Below are positions 35,545 through 45,560 of a stretch of DNA of 64,000 bases, piece by piece. Location of the stretch: assembly GCF_001984825.2 (NCBI RefSeq), contig NZ_CP043318.1, forward strand, positions 4,898,001 to 4,962,000. The letters run 5' to 3'. The translations under genes were made by a program, and so were the position numbers. The stretch comes from Enterobacter chengduensis (lineage in GTDB: Bacteria; Pseudomonadota; Gammaproteobacteria; Enterobacterales; Enterobacteriaceae). The notes under the pieces were generated by a model, which made no database searches, had not been told where the DNA came from, and was given only the letters and a program-made list of their open reading frames with translations. Position 1 is the stretch's first letter. Every line of letters begins with the position of its first letter.

Positions 35545-36549
35545 TTAAATAAGAGCCTGCGTTTCCGGGAAACCGAAACGAATATTTGCACACTGCATTG
35601 CCTGTGCGGCAGCGCCTTTCAGTAAGTTATCTTCTGCAGCCACCACGATGAGATGCTCGCCCTGCACGGCAAAGCCGATGTCGCAGAACGGCAGGCCAAC
35701 CACGTTTTTCAGCGCCGGCACGCCTTTGTCGTACACGCGCACCAGCGGTTTATCCGCATACGCCTGCGTGAAGGCCTCGCTGACCTGCTCTTTGCTCACG
35801 CCCGGCTTCAGGCGGCAGGTGATGGTTTCGAGGATCCCACGCGGGAAGCTGCCCAGGTGCGGGGTGAAAATGACGTCCGCGCCCAGATGCGTCGTGATTT
35901 CAGGATGATGACGGTGGTTAAACACGCCATACGGCTGAAGGCTCACTTCGCAGAAGCTGTTGGAGATCGCCGCCTTGCGTCCTGCACCGCTCACGCCGCT
36001 GGTGGCGTTGATCACCGGCCACTGGTTCAGATCCAGCAGACCTGCGTCGATCAGCGGCTTCAGGGAAAGCTGCGCCGCCGTCGGGTAGCAGCCCGGCACG
36101 GCAATCAGATCCGCCTCTTTCAGTTTGTCTGCGCTCCACTCCGCCAGGCCGTAAACCGCTTTTTCCAGCAGATCCGGGTGCTGATGGGTGAAACCATAAT
36201 ATTTTTGGTAGAACGCGCCGTCGTTAACGCGGAACGCGCCGGAGAGGTCGAACACCACGCAGCCGGCCGCCAGGAACTGCGGCGCCAGGTCGTGGCTGAC
36301 CTCGTGCGCGGTGGCTAAAAACACCACGTCGACGCCGTCGGTAAACTCGCTGATGTCAGACATCGGCTGCAGCGGCAGGTCAACAATGCCCCTAAGCTGC
36401 GGATGCAAATCGGAAATTAACTTTCCTGCATCATTGCTTTGCGCTGACACGGTCAAAGCGGTTATGGTCATATGAGGGTGGCGATTTACGTAGCTTACAA
36501 GCTCTGCGCCCGCATAACCGCTAGCGCCTACAATCAGCGTATTCAACAT
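35545..36549 (-). CDS. argC: N-acetyl-gamma-glutamyl-phosphate reductase
   Basis: Third step of arginine synthesis: NADPH-dependent reduction of acetylglutamyl phosphate to the semialdehyde. 334 residues, as in E. coli. The Rossmann start is [16 protein letters not shown], and the active-site cysteine lies in [13 protein letters not shown] near residue 154. First gene of argCBH, divergent from argE, with ARG boxes in the shared promoter region. Confidence 0.97.
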   Translation of the reverse strand: MLNTLIVGASGYAGAELVSYVNRHPHMTITALTVSAQSNDAGKLISDLHPQLRGIVDLPLQPMSDISEFTDGVDVVFLATAHEVSHDLAPQFLAAGCVVFDLSGAFRVNDGAFYQKYYGFTHQHPDLLEKAVYGLAEWSADKLKEADLIAVPGCYPTAAQLSLKPLIDAGLLDLNQWPVINATSGVSGAGRKAAISNSFCEVSLQPYGVFNHRHHPEITTHLGADVIFTPHLGSFPRGILETITCRLKPGVSKEQVSEAFTQAYADKPLVRVYDKGVPALKNVVGLPFCDIGFAVQGEHLIVVAAEDNLLKGAAAQAMQCANIRFGFPETQALI

Positions 36550-36569
36550 CGGGTTCCTTTATGCTCAAC

Positions 36570-36612
36570 GTTAATGTATTTTTATTCACATTTATTGCAT
36601 GGATATTGATAC
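36570..36612. promoter_or_regulatory. ARG boxes (ArgR operator) between argC and argE
   Basis: Two adjacent 18 bp boxes: AATGTATTTTTATTCACA (36573-36590) and, 3 bp further, ATTGCATGGATATTGATA (36594-36611). Both approximate the ArgR consensus and cover the divergent argC and argE promoters, as in E. coli. Confidence 0.8.
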
Positions 36613-36637
36613 TATCACGACCTAAGGTGTGTCAACA

Positions 36638-37789
36638 ATGAAAATGAACTTACCGCCATTTATCGAGATCTACCGCGCCCTGATTGCCACACCGTCCATC
36701 AGCGCAACGGAAGAAGCGCTGGATCAGAGCAATGAGTCTTTAATCAATCTGCTGGCGGGTTGGTTTAGCGATCTTGGGTTTAACGTTGAGGTTCAGCCCG
36801 TCCCCGGCACTCGCCACAAATTTAACCTGCTGGCCAGCACCGGAACCGGTGCGGGCGGCCTGCTGCTGGCCGGTCATACCGATACCGTGCCGTTTGACGA
36901 TGGCCGCTGGACGCGCGATCCCTTCACCCTGACCGAGCACGACAACAAGCTCTACGGTCTGGGCACCGCCGACATGAAAGGCTTCTTCGCCTTTATCCTC
37001 GACGCGCTGCGTGACGTGGACGTGACGAAGCTAAAAAAACCGCTCTATATTCTGGCGACCGCCGATGAAGAGACCAGCATGGCGGGCGCGCGCTACTTCT
37101 CTGAAAACACGTCAATTCGTCCGGATTGCGCCATCATCGGCGAGCCGACGTCTCTGCAGCCTATTCGCGCGCACAAAGGCCATATCTCTACCGCCGTGCG
37201 CGTGCTGGGCCAGTCCGGCCACTCCAGCGATCCGGCGCGCGGCGTCAATGCGATTGAGCTGATGCATGACGCCATTGGCCGCATCATGACCCTGCGCGAC
37301 TCGCTGAAAGAGCGTTATCACTACGACGCGTTCACCGTGCCGTATCCGACGCTAAACCTCGGCAGCCTGCACGGCGGCGATGCCTCTAACCGTATCTGCG
37401 CCTGCTGCGAACTGCACATGGATATCCGTCCGCTGCCGGGCATGACCCTGAGCGATCTCGACGGCCTGCTGAATGAGGCCCTGGCTCCGGTAAGCGAGCG
37501 CTGGCCGGGCCGCCTGACGATTTCCGAACTGCATCCGCCGATCCCGGGTTACGAATGCCCGCCGGACCATCAGCTGGTTGAAGTGGTGGAAAAACTGCTC
37601 GGCGAGAAAACCGACGTGGTGAACTACTGCACCGAAGCGCCGTTCATTCAGACGCTGTGTCCGACGCTGGTCCTTGGCCCGGGCTCCATCAACCAGGCGC
37701 ACCAGCCGGATGAATATCTGGAGACGCGCTTCATCAAGCCCACCCGCGAGTTGATTACTCAGGTTGTGCATCACTTCTGCTGGCATTAA
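36638..37789 (+). CDS. argE: Acetylornithine deacetylase
   Basis: Releases ornithine and acetate from N-acetylornithine; M20-family Zn2+ or Co2+ peptidase relative. 383 residues. Metal ligands are visible in [12 protein letters not shown] (His and, further on, Asp of GTADMKGF), [11 protein letters not shown] (catalytic and ligand Glu) and [13 protein letters not shown] in the dimerisation lid. ATG 36638 is chosen over a GTG three codons upstream that overlaps the AAGGTG ribosome site. Confidence 0.97.
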   Translation: MKMNLPPFIEIYRALIATPSISATEEALDQSNESLINLLAGWFSDLGFNVEVQPVPGTRHKFNLLASTGTGAGGLLLAGHTDTVPFDDGRWTRDPFTLTEHDNKLYGLGTADMKGFFAFILDALRDVDVTKLKKPLYILATADEETSMAGARYFSENTSIRPDCAIIGEPTSLQPIRAHKGHISTAVRVLGQSGHSSDPARGVNAIELMHDAIGRIMTLRDSLKERYHYDAFTVPYPTLNLGSLHGGDASNRICACCELHMDIRPLPGMTLSDLDGLLNEALAPVSERWPGRLTISELHPPIPGYECPPDHQLVEVVEKLLGEKTDVVNYCTEAPFIQTLCPTLVLGPGSINQAHQPDEYLETRFIKPTRELITQVVHHFCWH

Positions 37790-37792
37790 AAA

Positions 37793-37882
37793 CTACCCCT
37801 CACCCTACCCCTCTCCCCAAAGGGGAGAGGGAATTTGAACACCCTCTCCCCTTTGGGGAGAGGGCAGGGTGAGGGGAGTAAA
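37793..37882. repeat. Inverted pair of GC-rich palindromic repeats between argE and ppc
   Basis: Two copies face each other: CCTCACCCTACCCCTCTCCCC with its mirror GGGGAGAGGG, and CCCTCTCCCCTTTGGGGAGAGGG followed by CAGGGTGAGGGG. Same family as the repeat cut by the IS and the one at 54602. The remaining 214 bp up to ppc hold only promoter-like sequence. Confidence 0.8.
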
Positions 37883-37991
37883 TCCCGCGATCTCCGTCAC
37901 ATTCCCATAAGCATCTCTTATCTGACGCAATGCGAATTAAATTTCGTAAATTGCCCACATTTATTCGTTTGCTGAACCGTTTTCGCAGCAA

Positions 37992-38023
37992 TTGACGACG
38001 GGGGTTTTACGTGGCTTTATAAA
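37992..38023 (+). promoter_or_regulatory. Candidate ppc promoter
   Basis: TTGACG (37992-37997) is followed at 17-20 bp by CTTTATAAA, with the ppc ATG about 75 bp further on. The -10 position is ambiguous. Confidence 0.4.
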
Positions 38024-38096
38024 GGGAGATGACAAAATAATGGCCAGAAGATTTTCGCCTGGGCATAAACAAAAATGATGGGGTGACTGGGTTTTT

Positions 38097-40748
38097 ATGA
38101 ACGAACAATATTCCGCGTTGCGTAGTAATGTCAGTATGCTCGGCAAAGTGCTTGGAGATACCATCAAAGATGCGTTGGGGGAGAATATCCTTGACCGCGT
38201 TGAAACCATCCGCAAGCTCTCTAAATCTTCCCGTGCCGGTAACGAGGCCAGTCGTCAGGAGCTGCTTACCACGTTGCAGAACCTCTCTAACGACGAGCTG
38301 CTGCCCGTTGCACGCGCGTTCAGCCAGTTCCTGAACCTGGCCAACACCGCTGAGCAGTACCACAGCATTTCGCCAAACGGCGAAGCGGCCAGCAACCCGG
38401 AAGTCATTGCCCGCACCCTTCGTAAACTGAAAGACCAGCCGGATCTCAACGAAGCCACCATCAAAAAAGCGGTGGAGTCTCTTTCGCTGGAGCTGGTACT
38501 CACCGCTCACCCAACGGAAATCACCCGTCGCACCCTGATCCACAAAATGGTGGAAGTGAACAACTGCCTGAAGCAGCTGGATAACAAAGACATTGCCGAC
38601 TACGAACGCAACCAGCTGATGCGCCGTCTGCGCCAGCTGATTGCCCAGTCCTGGCACACCGATGAGATTCGTAAGCATCGCCCAAGCCCGGTCGACGAAG
38701 CCAAATGGGGCTTTGCGGTAGTGGAAAACAGCCTGTGGGAAGGGGTGCCGAACTACCTGCGCGAGCTGAACGAACAGCTGGAAGAGAACCTCGGCTACCG
38801 CCTGCCGGTCGACTTTGTGCCGGTACGCTTCACCTCCTGGATGGGCGGCGACCGCGACGGCAACCCGAACGTCACTGCGGAAATCACCCGTCACGTCCTG
38901 CTGCTGAGCCGCTGGAAAGCGACCGATTTGTTCCTGAAAGACATCCAGGTGCTGATCTCCGAGCTGTCGATGGTTGAAGCAACGCCGGAACTGCGCGCGC
39001 TGGCCGGCGAAGAAGGCGCCAGCGAGCCGTACCGTTTCCTGATGAAAAAACTGCGCGGTCAGCTGATGGCCACTCAGGCCTGGCTGGAAGCGCGCCTGAA
39101 AGGCCAGCGCCTGCCAAAACCAGAAGGCCTGCTCAGTCAGAACGAACAGCTCTGGGAGCCGCTGTACGCCTGTTATAAATCGCTGCAGGCCTGCGGGATG
39201 GGCATCATCGCCAACGGCGAACTGCTCGACACCCTGCGTCGCGTGAAGTGTTTCGGCGTGCCGCTGGTGCGTATCGACGTGCGTCAGGAAAGTACCCGCC
39301 ATACCGAAGCGCTGGGCGAACTGACCCGCTATCTCGGCATCGGCGATTATGAGAGCTGGTCCGAAGCCGACAAACAGGCCTTCCTGATCCGCGAGCTGAA
39401 CTCGAAGCGCCCTCTGCTGCCGCGCAACTGGGAGCCAAGCAACGACACCCGCGAAGTGCTCAATACCTGTAAAGCGATCGTGGACGCACCGAAAGGATCG
39501 GTGGCCGCCTATGTGATCTCCATGGCGAAGACCCCGTCCGACGTGCTGGGCGTTCACCTTCTGCTGAAAGAAGCGGGAATCGACTACGCTCTGCCTGTCG
39601 CCCCGCTGTTTGAAACCCTCGACGACCTGAACAATGCCAACGACGTCATGAGCCAGCTGTTGAATATCGACTGGTACCGCGGCTTTATTCAGGGCAAACA
39701 GATGGTAATGATTGGCTATTCCGACTCCGCGAAAGATGCGGGCGTGATGGCGGCATCCTGGGCGCAGTATCAGGCGCAGGACGCACTGATCAAAACCTGC
39801 GAGAAAGCCGGTATTGAACTGACCCTGTTCCACGGACGCGGTGGCTCAATTGGCCGCGGCGGCGCGCCTGCGCACGCGGCGCTGCTGTCGCAGCCGCCGG
39901 GAAGCCTGAAAGGCGGCCTGCGCGTCACCGAGCAGGGTGAGATGATCCGCTTCAAGTACGGCCTGCCGGAAGTGACCATCAGCAGCCTGTCGCTCTATAC
40001 CAGCGCGATCCTGGAAGCCAACCTGCTGCCACCGCCGGAGCCGAAAGCCTCCTGGTGCCATATCATGGACGAACTGTCGGCTATCTCCTGCGATCTGTAC
40101 CGCGGCTACGTGCGTGAAAATAAAGATTTCGTGCCTTACTTCCGTTCGGCCACCCCTGAGCAGGAGCTGGGTAAACTGCCGCTAGGCTCGCGCCCTGCGA
40201 AGCGTCGCCCAACCGGTGGCGTAGAGTCTCTGCGCGCAATCCCGTGGATCTTCGCCTGGACACAGAACCGTTTGATGCTGCCCGCCTGGCTGGGTGCCGG
40301 TGCCGCGCTGCAAAAAGTGGTGGAAGACGGCAAACAGAACGAACTGGAAACCATGTGCCGCGACTGGCCATTCTTCTCTACCCGCCTGGGTATGCTGGAG
40401 ATGGTCTTCTCGAAAGCGGACCTGTGGCTGGCGGAATACTACGACCAGCGCCTGGTGAAGCCCGAGCTGTGGGCGCTGGGTAAAGAGCTGCGCGAACTGC
40501 TGGAAGGCGACATCAAAGTGGTGCTGGACATCGCCAACGACTCGCACCTGATGGCGGACCTGCCGTGGATCGCCGAGTCTATCCAGCTGCGTAACATCTA
40601 CACCGACCCGCTGAACGTCCTGCAGGCAGAGCTGCTGCACCGTTCTCGCCAGGCGGAAGAAGAAGGCAAAGAGCCGGATCCACGCGTTGAACAGGCGCTG
40701 ATGGTGACGATTGCGGGCGTTGCGGCGGGTATGCGCAACACCGGCTAA
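38097..40748 (+). CDS. ppc: Phosphoenolpyruvate carboxylase
   Basis: Anaplerotic carboxylation of PEP to oxaloacetate; 883 residues, the same as E. coli. The catalytic histidine is in [12 protein letters not shown] near residue 138, the second signature is [21 protein letters not shown] near 540-560, and the glycine loop [14 protein letters not shown] near 580. The C-terminus MRNTG with the allosteric-site residues is intact. The long open frame on the opposite strand is a shadow of GC-rich codons. Confidence 0.98.
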   Translation: MNEQYSALRSNVSMLGKVLGDTIKDALGENILDRVETIRKLSKSSRAGNEASRQELLTTLQNLSNDELLPVARAFSQFLNLANTAEQYHSISPNGEAASNPEVIARTLRKLKDQPDLNEATIKKAVESLSLELVLTAHPTEITRRTLIHKMVEVNNCLKQLDNKDIADYERNQLMRRLRQLIAQSWHTDEIRKHRPSPVDEAKWGFAVVENSLWEGVPNYLRELNEQLEENLGYRLPVDFVPVRFTSWMGGDRDGNPNVTAEITRHVLLLSRWKATDLFLKDIQVLISELSMVEATPELRALAGEEGASEPYRFLMKKLRGQLMATQAWLEARLKGQRLPKPEGLLSQNEQLWEPLYACYKSLQACGMGIIANGELLDTLRRVKCFGVPLVRIDVRQESTRHTEALGELTRYLGIGDYESWSEADKQAFLIRELNSKRPLLPRNWEPSNDTREVLNTCKAIVDAPKGSVAAYVISMAKTPSDVLGVHLLLKEAGIDYALPVAPLFETLDDLNNANDVMSQLLNIDWYRGFIQGKQMVMIGYSDSAKDAGVMAASWAQYQAQDALIKTCEKAGIELTLFHGRGGSIGRGGAPAHAALLSQPPGSLKGGLRVTEQGEMIRFKYGLPEVTISSLSLYTSAILEANLLPPPEPKASWCHIMDELSAISCDLYRGYVRENKDFVPYFRSATPEQELGKLPLGSRPAKRRPTGGVESLRAIPWIFAWTQNRLMLPAWLGAGAALQKVVEDGKQNELETMCRDWPFFSTRLGMLEMVFSKADLWLAEYYDQRLVKPELWALGKELRELLEGDIKVVLDIANDSHLMADLPWIAESIQLRNIYTDPLNVLQAELLHRSRQAEEEGKEPDPRVEQALMVTIAGVAAGMRNTG

Positions 40749-40756
40749 TGCTTTAC

Positions 40757-40823
40757 GCCCGGCGGCGCTGCGCTTGCACGGGCCTACGTTGAGTAGGCCG
40801 GGTAAGCGTTAGCGCCACCCGGC
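40757..40823. repeat. Pair of inverted REP elements between ppc and yijO
   Basis: GCCCGGCGGCGC...GCACGGGCCTAC and GTAGGCCGGGTAAGCG...GCGCCACCCGGC in opposite orientation. Confidence 0.8.
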
Positions 40824-40841
40824 AATACCCTGGTATCCACC

Positions 40842-41690
40842 ATGCACCACGACATTACCCGCATCCTGACTGACCTGATCAACAGCACAACGCCGCTGCG
40901 TCAGGTGCATTTTGCAAACTCCGCGACCTCCGCCCCCGAACTTGCCTTGCAGGTTGATTTTCCACGTCTTGAGATCGTGATCGAAGGGTCGATGAAGGAC
41001 CAGGCGGCCTCCGTTTTACAGCAGGGTGATGTTTTATACGTCCCGGCTGGCGGCTGGAATAATCCACAATGGCAAGCATCGGCAACAACGCTGAGCATCC
41101 TGTTTGGCAAACAGCAGCTCGGGTTTAGCCTTTTGCACTGGGACGGTGTAGACGTGCGAAACCTGGCGAAGCAGCACGTTGCCCGCCGCGGCCCCCGTAT
41201 TGGATCGCTACTCTTACAGACGCTCCACGAAATGCAGATGCAGCCACACGAGCAGCAAACCGCGCGGTTGATTATCGCCAGCCTGCTTAGCCACTGCGTC
41301 GACCTGCTGGGCAGTCAAATCCAAACCGCCTCTCGCAGTCAGGCTCTGTTTGAAGCTATTCGGGTTTATATTGACGAACACTACACCACTCCGCTTACCC
41401 GGGAATCCGTCGCGCAGGCGTTTTATATTTCCCCAAACTACCTGTCGCATCTGTTCCAGAAAACGGGCGCAGTGGGTTTCAATGAATACCTGACGCATAC
41501 CCGGCTGGAACACGCGCGCCAGCTGCTGAAAGGGTATGATTTAAAAGTGAAAGAGGTGGCGCACGCCTGCGGATTTGTCGACAGCAACTATTTCTGTCGG
41601 TTATTCCGTAAAAACACGGAGCGTTCGCCGTCTGAATACCGTCGCCAGTATCACAGCCAGCTCACCGGCAAGGCCGCTAGTCCAGAATGA
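40842..41690 (+). CDS. yijO: AraC-family transcriptional regulator YijO
   Basis: 282 residues; E. coli YijO has 283. The N-terminal part is a cupin-like sensor (LQQGDVLYVPAGGWNNP near 65). The C-terminal AraC/XylS domain has two HTH segments, ESVAQAFYISPNYLSHLFQK and VKEVAHACGFVDSNYFCRLFRK, then the family end SPSEYRRQY. Its target is not established; it lies next to the frw/pfl cluster and its 3' end overlaps the end of frwD by 14 bp on the other strand. Confidence 0.9.
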   Translation: MHHDITRILTDLINSTTPLRQVHFANSATSAPELALQVDFPRLEIVIEGSMKDQAASVLQQGDVLYVPAGGWNNPQWQASATTLSILFGKQQLGFSLLHWDGVDVRNLAKQHVARRGPRIGSLLLQTLHEMQMQPHEQQTARLIIASLLSHCVDLLGSQIQTASRSQALFEAIRVYIDEHYTTPLTRESVAQAFYISPNYLSHLFQKTGAVGFNEYLTHTRLEHARQLLKGYDLKVKEVAHACGFVDSNYFCRLFRKNTERSPSEYRRQYHSQLTGKAASPE

Positions 41691-42033
41691 CCTGAGTATG
41701 CTGCGGCGCGGATAGCATTCTTCGCACCGCCCCCATCACCTTTTGTGGATCACGTAAAAAGGCGTTAATACCGCACTTCACGTAGCGCGTATGATCGAAA
41801 CGTTCACTGCCCGCCAGGTCGATATCAGTGATAAGCAATACGACGTCGGCACGCCGAATATCCTCTTCCGTAAGCTCGCACTCTACGCCCAGCGCCCCCT
41901 GCGTCTCAATGTTAACGCTCCACCTTTCCTGCTGGCAGAGCTTTTCGAGCCGTTCGGCAGCCATATAGGTATGTGCGACGCCACTGACGCACGCGGTCAC
42001 CGCCACCAGATGTCGTCCAGCGATCGCTGTCAT
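41677..42033 (-). CDS. frwD: PTS fructose-like EIIB component FrwD
   Basis: 118 residues of the fructose-type EIIB fold. The phosphorylatable cysteine is in LVAVTACVSGVAHTYMAAE near residue 15. The start at 42033 (MTAIAGRHLVAV) has GGGAGG at a good distance and lies 2 bp after the pflC stop. The cluster has a second EIIB, FrwB. Confidence 0.88.
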   Translation of the reverse strand: MTAIAGRHLVAVTACVSGVAHTYMAAERLEKLCQQERWSVNIETQGALGVECELTEEDIRRADVVLLITDIDLAGSERFDHTRYVKCGINAFLRDPQKVMGAVRRMLSAPQHTQVILD

Positions 42034-42035
42034 GT

Positions 42036-42911
42036 TCAGCCTCCCAGGGTAACCTTGAAACCTTCGCGCTCTGCCAGTTGCCGCATCGCTGACACCTCTT
42101 CTTCCGTCGGAGGGACCGTTTGCCGCATTCCCCACTCTTGTCCCAGCAGACGGTATTTTGGCTCCCCATACTGGTGGAAGGGCAATAAATGCAGCTGCCG
42201 TATTCCTGAAGGTAGCAGGAAAGCCAGCACGCGCGCCATGTTCGTTTCGTTGAGCGTATAGCCTGGAATCAGCGGGACGCGAGGAATGACGTTTATCCCA
42301 TCAGCCACCAGCTGGCGGAAATTATCCAGCACTCTCGGAAGATTCATTCCCACCATTGCCAGGGCCTGCTCCGCATCCATGATTTTCAAATCAAACAGCA
42401 CTTCATCACACTGGCGGGCCATCGGCATTAGCCGGGACAAAGGCGCATCGCCTGCCGTTTCGATGGCCGTATGCACCCCGAAACGACGCAGCCTCTCTAG
42501 AAACCGTGTCGCGAAAGGCGCCTGCATTAACACTTCCCCACCCGAAAGCGTCACCCCGCCTCCCGACGAGCGAAAGAAGACATCGTCTTTTATCACCTCG
42601 TTTTCCAGCTCATCAAGGGTCACATCCCTTCCGATATGCCTGAAGGCGCCTGACGGGCATTCATCGGCGTCCCGCAGACAGGGGGCGCAGTGAAGACATT
42701 GACTCTCTCTTCGCACCGTCTCGATTTTCGGTGAGATCGACTCCGGATTAGCACACCACGGGCAGCGGTGAGGGCAGCCTTTAAAAAAAACCACCGTACG
42801 GATGCCGCGCCCGTCATTCAACGAGTAGCGCTGGATATTGAAAATACGCGCCACCTCGGCGCGTGTTTCAACCTCGTCACAGCTGATGCGCTGTACGGCG
42901 GATAATGTCAT
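42036..42911 (-). CDS. pflC: Putative glycyl-radical enzyme activase PflC
   Basis: Radical-SAM enzyme of 291 residues that would install the glycyl radical on PflD. The SAM-cluster motif CPHRCPWC is near residue 50; a ferredoxin-like cluster CLHCAPCLRDADECP follows near 75; SGGGVTLSGGEVLMQ near 115 binds SAM. The glycine motif reads DGRGIRT, where E. coli PflC has DGEGIRT. The start MTLSAVQRISCDEV overlaps the end of pflD by 35 bp, implying translational coupling. Confidence 0.92.
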   Translation of the reverse strand: MTLSAVQRISCDEVETRAEVARIFNIQRYSLNDGRGIRTVVFFKGCPHRCPWCANPESISPKIETVRRESQCLHCAPCLRDADECPSGAFRHIGRDVTLDELENEVIKDDVFFRSSGGGVTLSGGEVLMQAPFATRFLERLRRFGVHTAIETAGDAPLSRLMPMARQCDEVLFDLKIMDAEQALAMVGMNLPRVLDNFRQLVADGINVIPRVPLIPGYTLNETNMARVLAFLLPSGIRQLHLLPFHQYGEPKYRLLGQEWGMRQTVPPTEEEVSAMRQLAEREGFKVTLGG

Positions 42912-45174
42912 CCTGGATCTCCTTCGATAACTCAACAAAGAAGGCGCTGTATCCGGCAACGCGCACCACCAGACCGGCAAAATCCTGCGGACGCTGTTGC
43001 GCTTCACGCAGTGTTTCCGCGTTCACCACGTTGAACTGGATGTGCTGCAATTTCAGCTGGGTGAAAGCGCGCAGGAAATCCGCCAGCTTTTGCAGCCCGG
43101 CATCGCCTTCCAGCGTTGCGGGGGTGAACTTAACGTTTAGCAGCGTACCGTTAGATAACAGGTAGTTATCCAGCTTACTTACCGATTTCAGTACCGCCGT
43201 TGGGCCCTGCATATCTTGCCCAAGCATCGGCGAGAGCCCACCGTCGGCCAGCTGTTCGCCGGCAAAGCGGCCATCGGGCGTTGCTCCCACTACGGCCCCC
43301 AGCGGCACATGTGCCGATACGGTGTAAGAACCCGGCGTGAACTGCCCACCCCGCGGGTTCCGGTATTTTTCAACCTCTTTGCAGTAGTGGCGCAGCAGTT
43401 CAGCGCTGATGTTGTCGACATCATCAATATCATTGCCGTATTTTTCGAAGCGATTGATCAACCGGGCGCGGATTTTCTTGCCCTCAGGCGTGGCAAAGTT
43501 AGCGTTTAACACGGCTAGCAACTCATCAAAACTTAAGCGCTGCTGTTCAAAAACCAGCCCTTTCAGGGCATGCAGCGAGTCGCTCAAGTTCGCTATCCCG
43601 ATCCCCTGCACGCCAGAAAAGTTATAGCGCGCGCCACCCTCGGTGATGTCTTTTCCCGCATCAAGACAATCGCTGATAAAAGAAGAGAGCAACGGCACCG
43701 GTGCCCAGTCGCGATGGCCGATATCGCAGATATTGCTCCCCTCGACCATCAGCGCAATGTAGTGATTAATTTTGACGCGAATATGCTCAAGCAAGCCTTC
43801 ATAAGTCAGCGCCGCGTTGCCTTCGTTCTCCTGCATCGCGATTTCCATCACCTTCAGCAGGTTAAACATCGCGATATCGTGCAGACCGTAGGTTTTACCC
43901 GGAATCGACAGTTCTACACAGCCAACCACCGCGTAGTCGCGTGCATCTTCCAGCGACACCCCCCGATTGAGGAAGGCAGGCACCACCACTTCATCGTTAA
44001 AGATCTGCGGGATGCCGGTGCCCAGGCGGATCGTCTCCGCCGTTTTAAACAGGAAAGGCCGGTCGATAAGCTCGTTAACCCGCACGCCGAGGTTCGGTTG
44101 AGGAAGCTGAACGCTTTGGTAGGCATCCAGACACAAGAAGGAAAGCACATTCACCGCGCTACGCCCGTTCTCCGTCAGGCCACCCAACAGCGCGGTATAT
44201 CCGGTCGGGAACCCGGCAAAATAGCGGGCGCTGCTGGTTGAGCGTAAAAGCACCACGTCGTTGCACTTCACCCACAGCGATTCCAGAATCTCTTTCAGGA
44301 AGGCGGGCTCTTCGCCCTGTGATAGCGAAGCCTGATAAAAGGGCAGCATGTACTGGTCGAAGCGGCCAATGGAGAGCGAGCTGGCGTTAGATTCGTATTG
44401 CAAAATGACGTTCATATACCAGAACAGCTGGCACGCCTGCCAGAACGTCTGTGGCTTATGCTGCGCGTTATGGCGCGAGATTTCGGCAATCTTCCGTAAT
44501 TCTTCACGTCGTGAAGCCTCATCGCAGACGGTGGCAAGCGTTTCAGCCAGCGCGGCGTAGCGCAGAATATGACGCTGGGACGCTTCAAGCAGAATCAGCG
44601 CGGAGGCATAGAACGTGTTATGCGCATCGCGGGCGCAGCGTTCACGCATTTCCTCCACCAGCGCACTTAGGCCGTTATTGAGCAGGCGCGGGTAATCAAT
44701 AATGATGTGCCCCTGCCCTTTGTCCGTCTGGTTGATGCTGAAAATTTGCGTTCCTACAGCGGCTTTTACCTCATCCGTCATCTGGCTGTTGATGAAATCC
44801 TTCATCGACCGCTTTTCCCAGTAGGGATAGAGCACGTCACGGTAGATCTGCTTATCCTCTTCGGTGATTTCGAAGCGGTCCTGGGGACGTGTAGAAAACT
44901 GGTCCAGCTCCTTAAGCAGCCAGTACGGATCCATCTCAGGAGACATAATGCCCGCACGCGGCTTAACGGTCCGGTTTCCGGCAATCAGTTCCTCATCACG
45001 AATCGCGATGTTCACATGGTCAAGAATGTACGCCGTGGCTTTTGCACGCCTGAGGATAACCGGCTCACCTTCCGTCTGCTGATGGCTGGCGGTATAGAGC
45101 AACGCTCGCTCAAGCGAGATTTCACGCGGACTGGTAAAAAGTGCGTCTTTCAAACGCTGGGTACGATTCGTCAT
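42877..45174 (-). CDS. pflD: Putative glycyl-radical enzyme PflD
   Basis: 765 residues, as E. coli PflD, annotated as formate acetyltransferase 2. The thiyl cysteine is in VVGCVELSIPGKTYG near residue 420, and the radical glycine is in VRVAGYSAFFVEL (G741). The single active-site cysteine and overall form place it with the glycerol/diol dehydratase-like branch rather than PflB, which uses a Cys-Cys pair; its true substrate is unproven. A strong stem-loop separates it from frwB. Confidence 0.93.
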   Translation of the reverse strand: MTNRTQRLKDALFTSPREISLERALLYTASHQQTEGEPVILRRAKATAYILDHVNIAIRDEELIAGNRTVKPRAGIMSPEMDPYWLLKELDQFSTRPQDRFEITEEDKQIYRDVLYPYWEKRSMKDFINSQMTDEVKAAVGTQIFSINQTDKGQGHIIIDYPRLLNNGLSALVEEMRERCARDAHNTFYASALILLEASQRHILRYAALAETLATVCDEASRREELRKIAEISRHNAQHKPQTFWQACQLFWYMNVILQYESNASSLSIGRFDQYMLPFYQASLSQGEEPAFLKEILESLWVKCNDVVLLRSTSSARYFAGFPTGYTALLGGLTENGRSAVNVLSFLCLDAYQSVQLPQPNLGVRVNELIDRPFLFKTAETIRLGTGIPQIFNDEVVVPAFLNRGVSLEDARDYAVVGCVELSIPGKTYGLHDIAMFNLLKVMEIAMQENEGNAALTYEGLLEHIRVKINHYIALMVEGSNICDIGHRDWAPVPLLSSFISDCLDAGKDITEGGARYNFSGVQGIGIANLSDSLHALKGLVFEQQRLSFDELLAVLNANFATPEGKKIRARLINRFEKYGNDIDDVDNISAELLRHYCKEVEKYRNPRGGQFTPGSYTVSAHVPLGAVVGATPDGRFAGEQLADGGLSPMLGQDMQGPTAVLKSVSKLDNYLLSNGTLLNVKFTPATLEGDAGLQKLADFLRAFTQLKLQHIQFNVVNAETLREAQQRPQDFAGLVVRVAGYSAFFVELSKEIQDDIIRRTAHQL

Positions 45175-45200
45175 GAGGGAACTCCTGTAACGGAAAACGA

Positions 45201-45220
45201 GCCCGCCCCGAAGGGCGGGA
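45201..45220 (-). other. UUCG-capped stem-loop between frwB and pflD
   Basis: On the minus strand CCCGCCC-TTCG-GGGCGGG forms a 7 bp GC stem with a C(UUCG)G tetraloop, followed by CTCGTTTTCC. It lies in the 51 bp gap between frwB and pflD. It may be a leaky terminator or an mRNA-stabilising structure that sets different levels of the PTS genes and the enzyme. Confidence 0.7.
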
Positions 45221-45225
45221 GAGCG

Positions 45226-45546
45226 TCAGGCGGTTTGCGCCAGGTGGGCTTCAATTTTGTTCATGATGGCGTCGGCGCGTTTTACCGCGTCGCTGATGTT
45301 GACGCGCACGATGGTTTTCCCGGCAAAACGTTCTTCACACTTAATGCCAATATCTTTGGTCAGGATCACCACATCCGCTGCGGCGATATCCTCAGCGTTC
45401 AGCTCGTTCTCCAGACCAATTGATCCCTGAGTTTCAACCTTCACTTCCCAGCCTTTGGCTTTAGCAGCGCTTTCCAGCGCTTCGGCTGCCATGTAGGTAT
45501 GGGCAACGCCTGACGGGCATGCAGTTACTGCGATAATTCGGGCCAT
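45226..45546 (-). CDS. frwB: PTS fructose-like EIIB component FrwB
   Basis: 106 residues, the same as E. coli FrwB. The phosphocysteine is in IIAVTACPSGVAHTYMAAEAL near residue 10. It accepts phosphate from an EIIA domain, probably that of PtsA, and passes it to the sugar at FrwC. It starts 14 bp after the frwC stop. Confidence 0.94.
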   Translation of the reverse strand: MARIIAVTACPSGVAHTYMAAEALESAAKAKGWEVKVETQGSIGLENELNAEDIAAADVVILTKDIGIKCEERFAGKTIVRVNISDAVKRADAIMNKIEAHLAQTA

Positions 45547-45560
45547 GTTCGCTTCCTCAC

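Noticed and set aside
38007..39833. Open frame of 608 codons on the minus strand inside ppc
   Set aside because: It lies antisense to a complete, highly conserved ppc; its translation has no family features and the frame is kept open by GC-rich codon bias.
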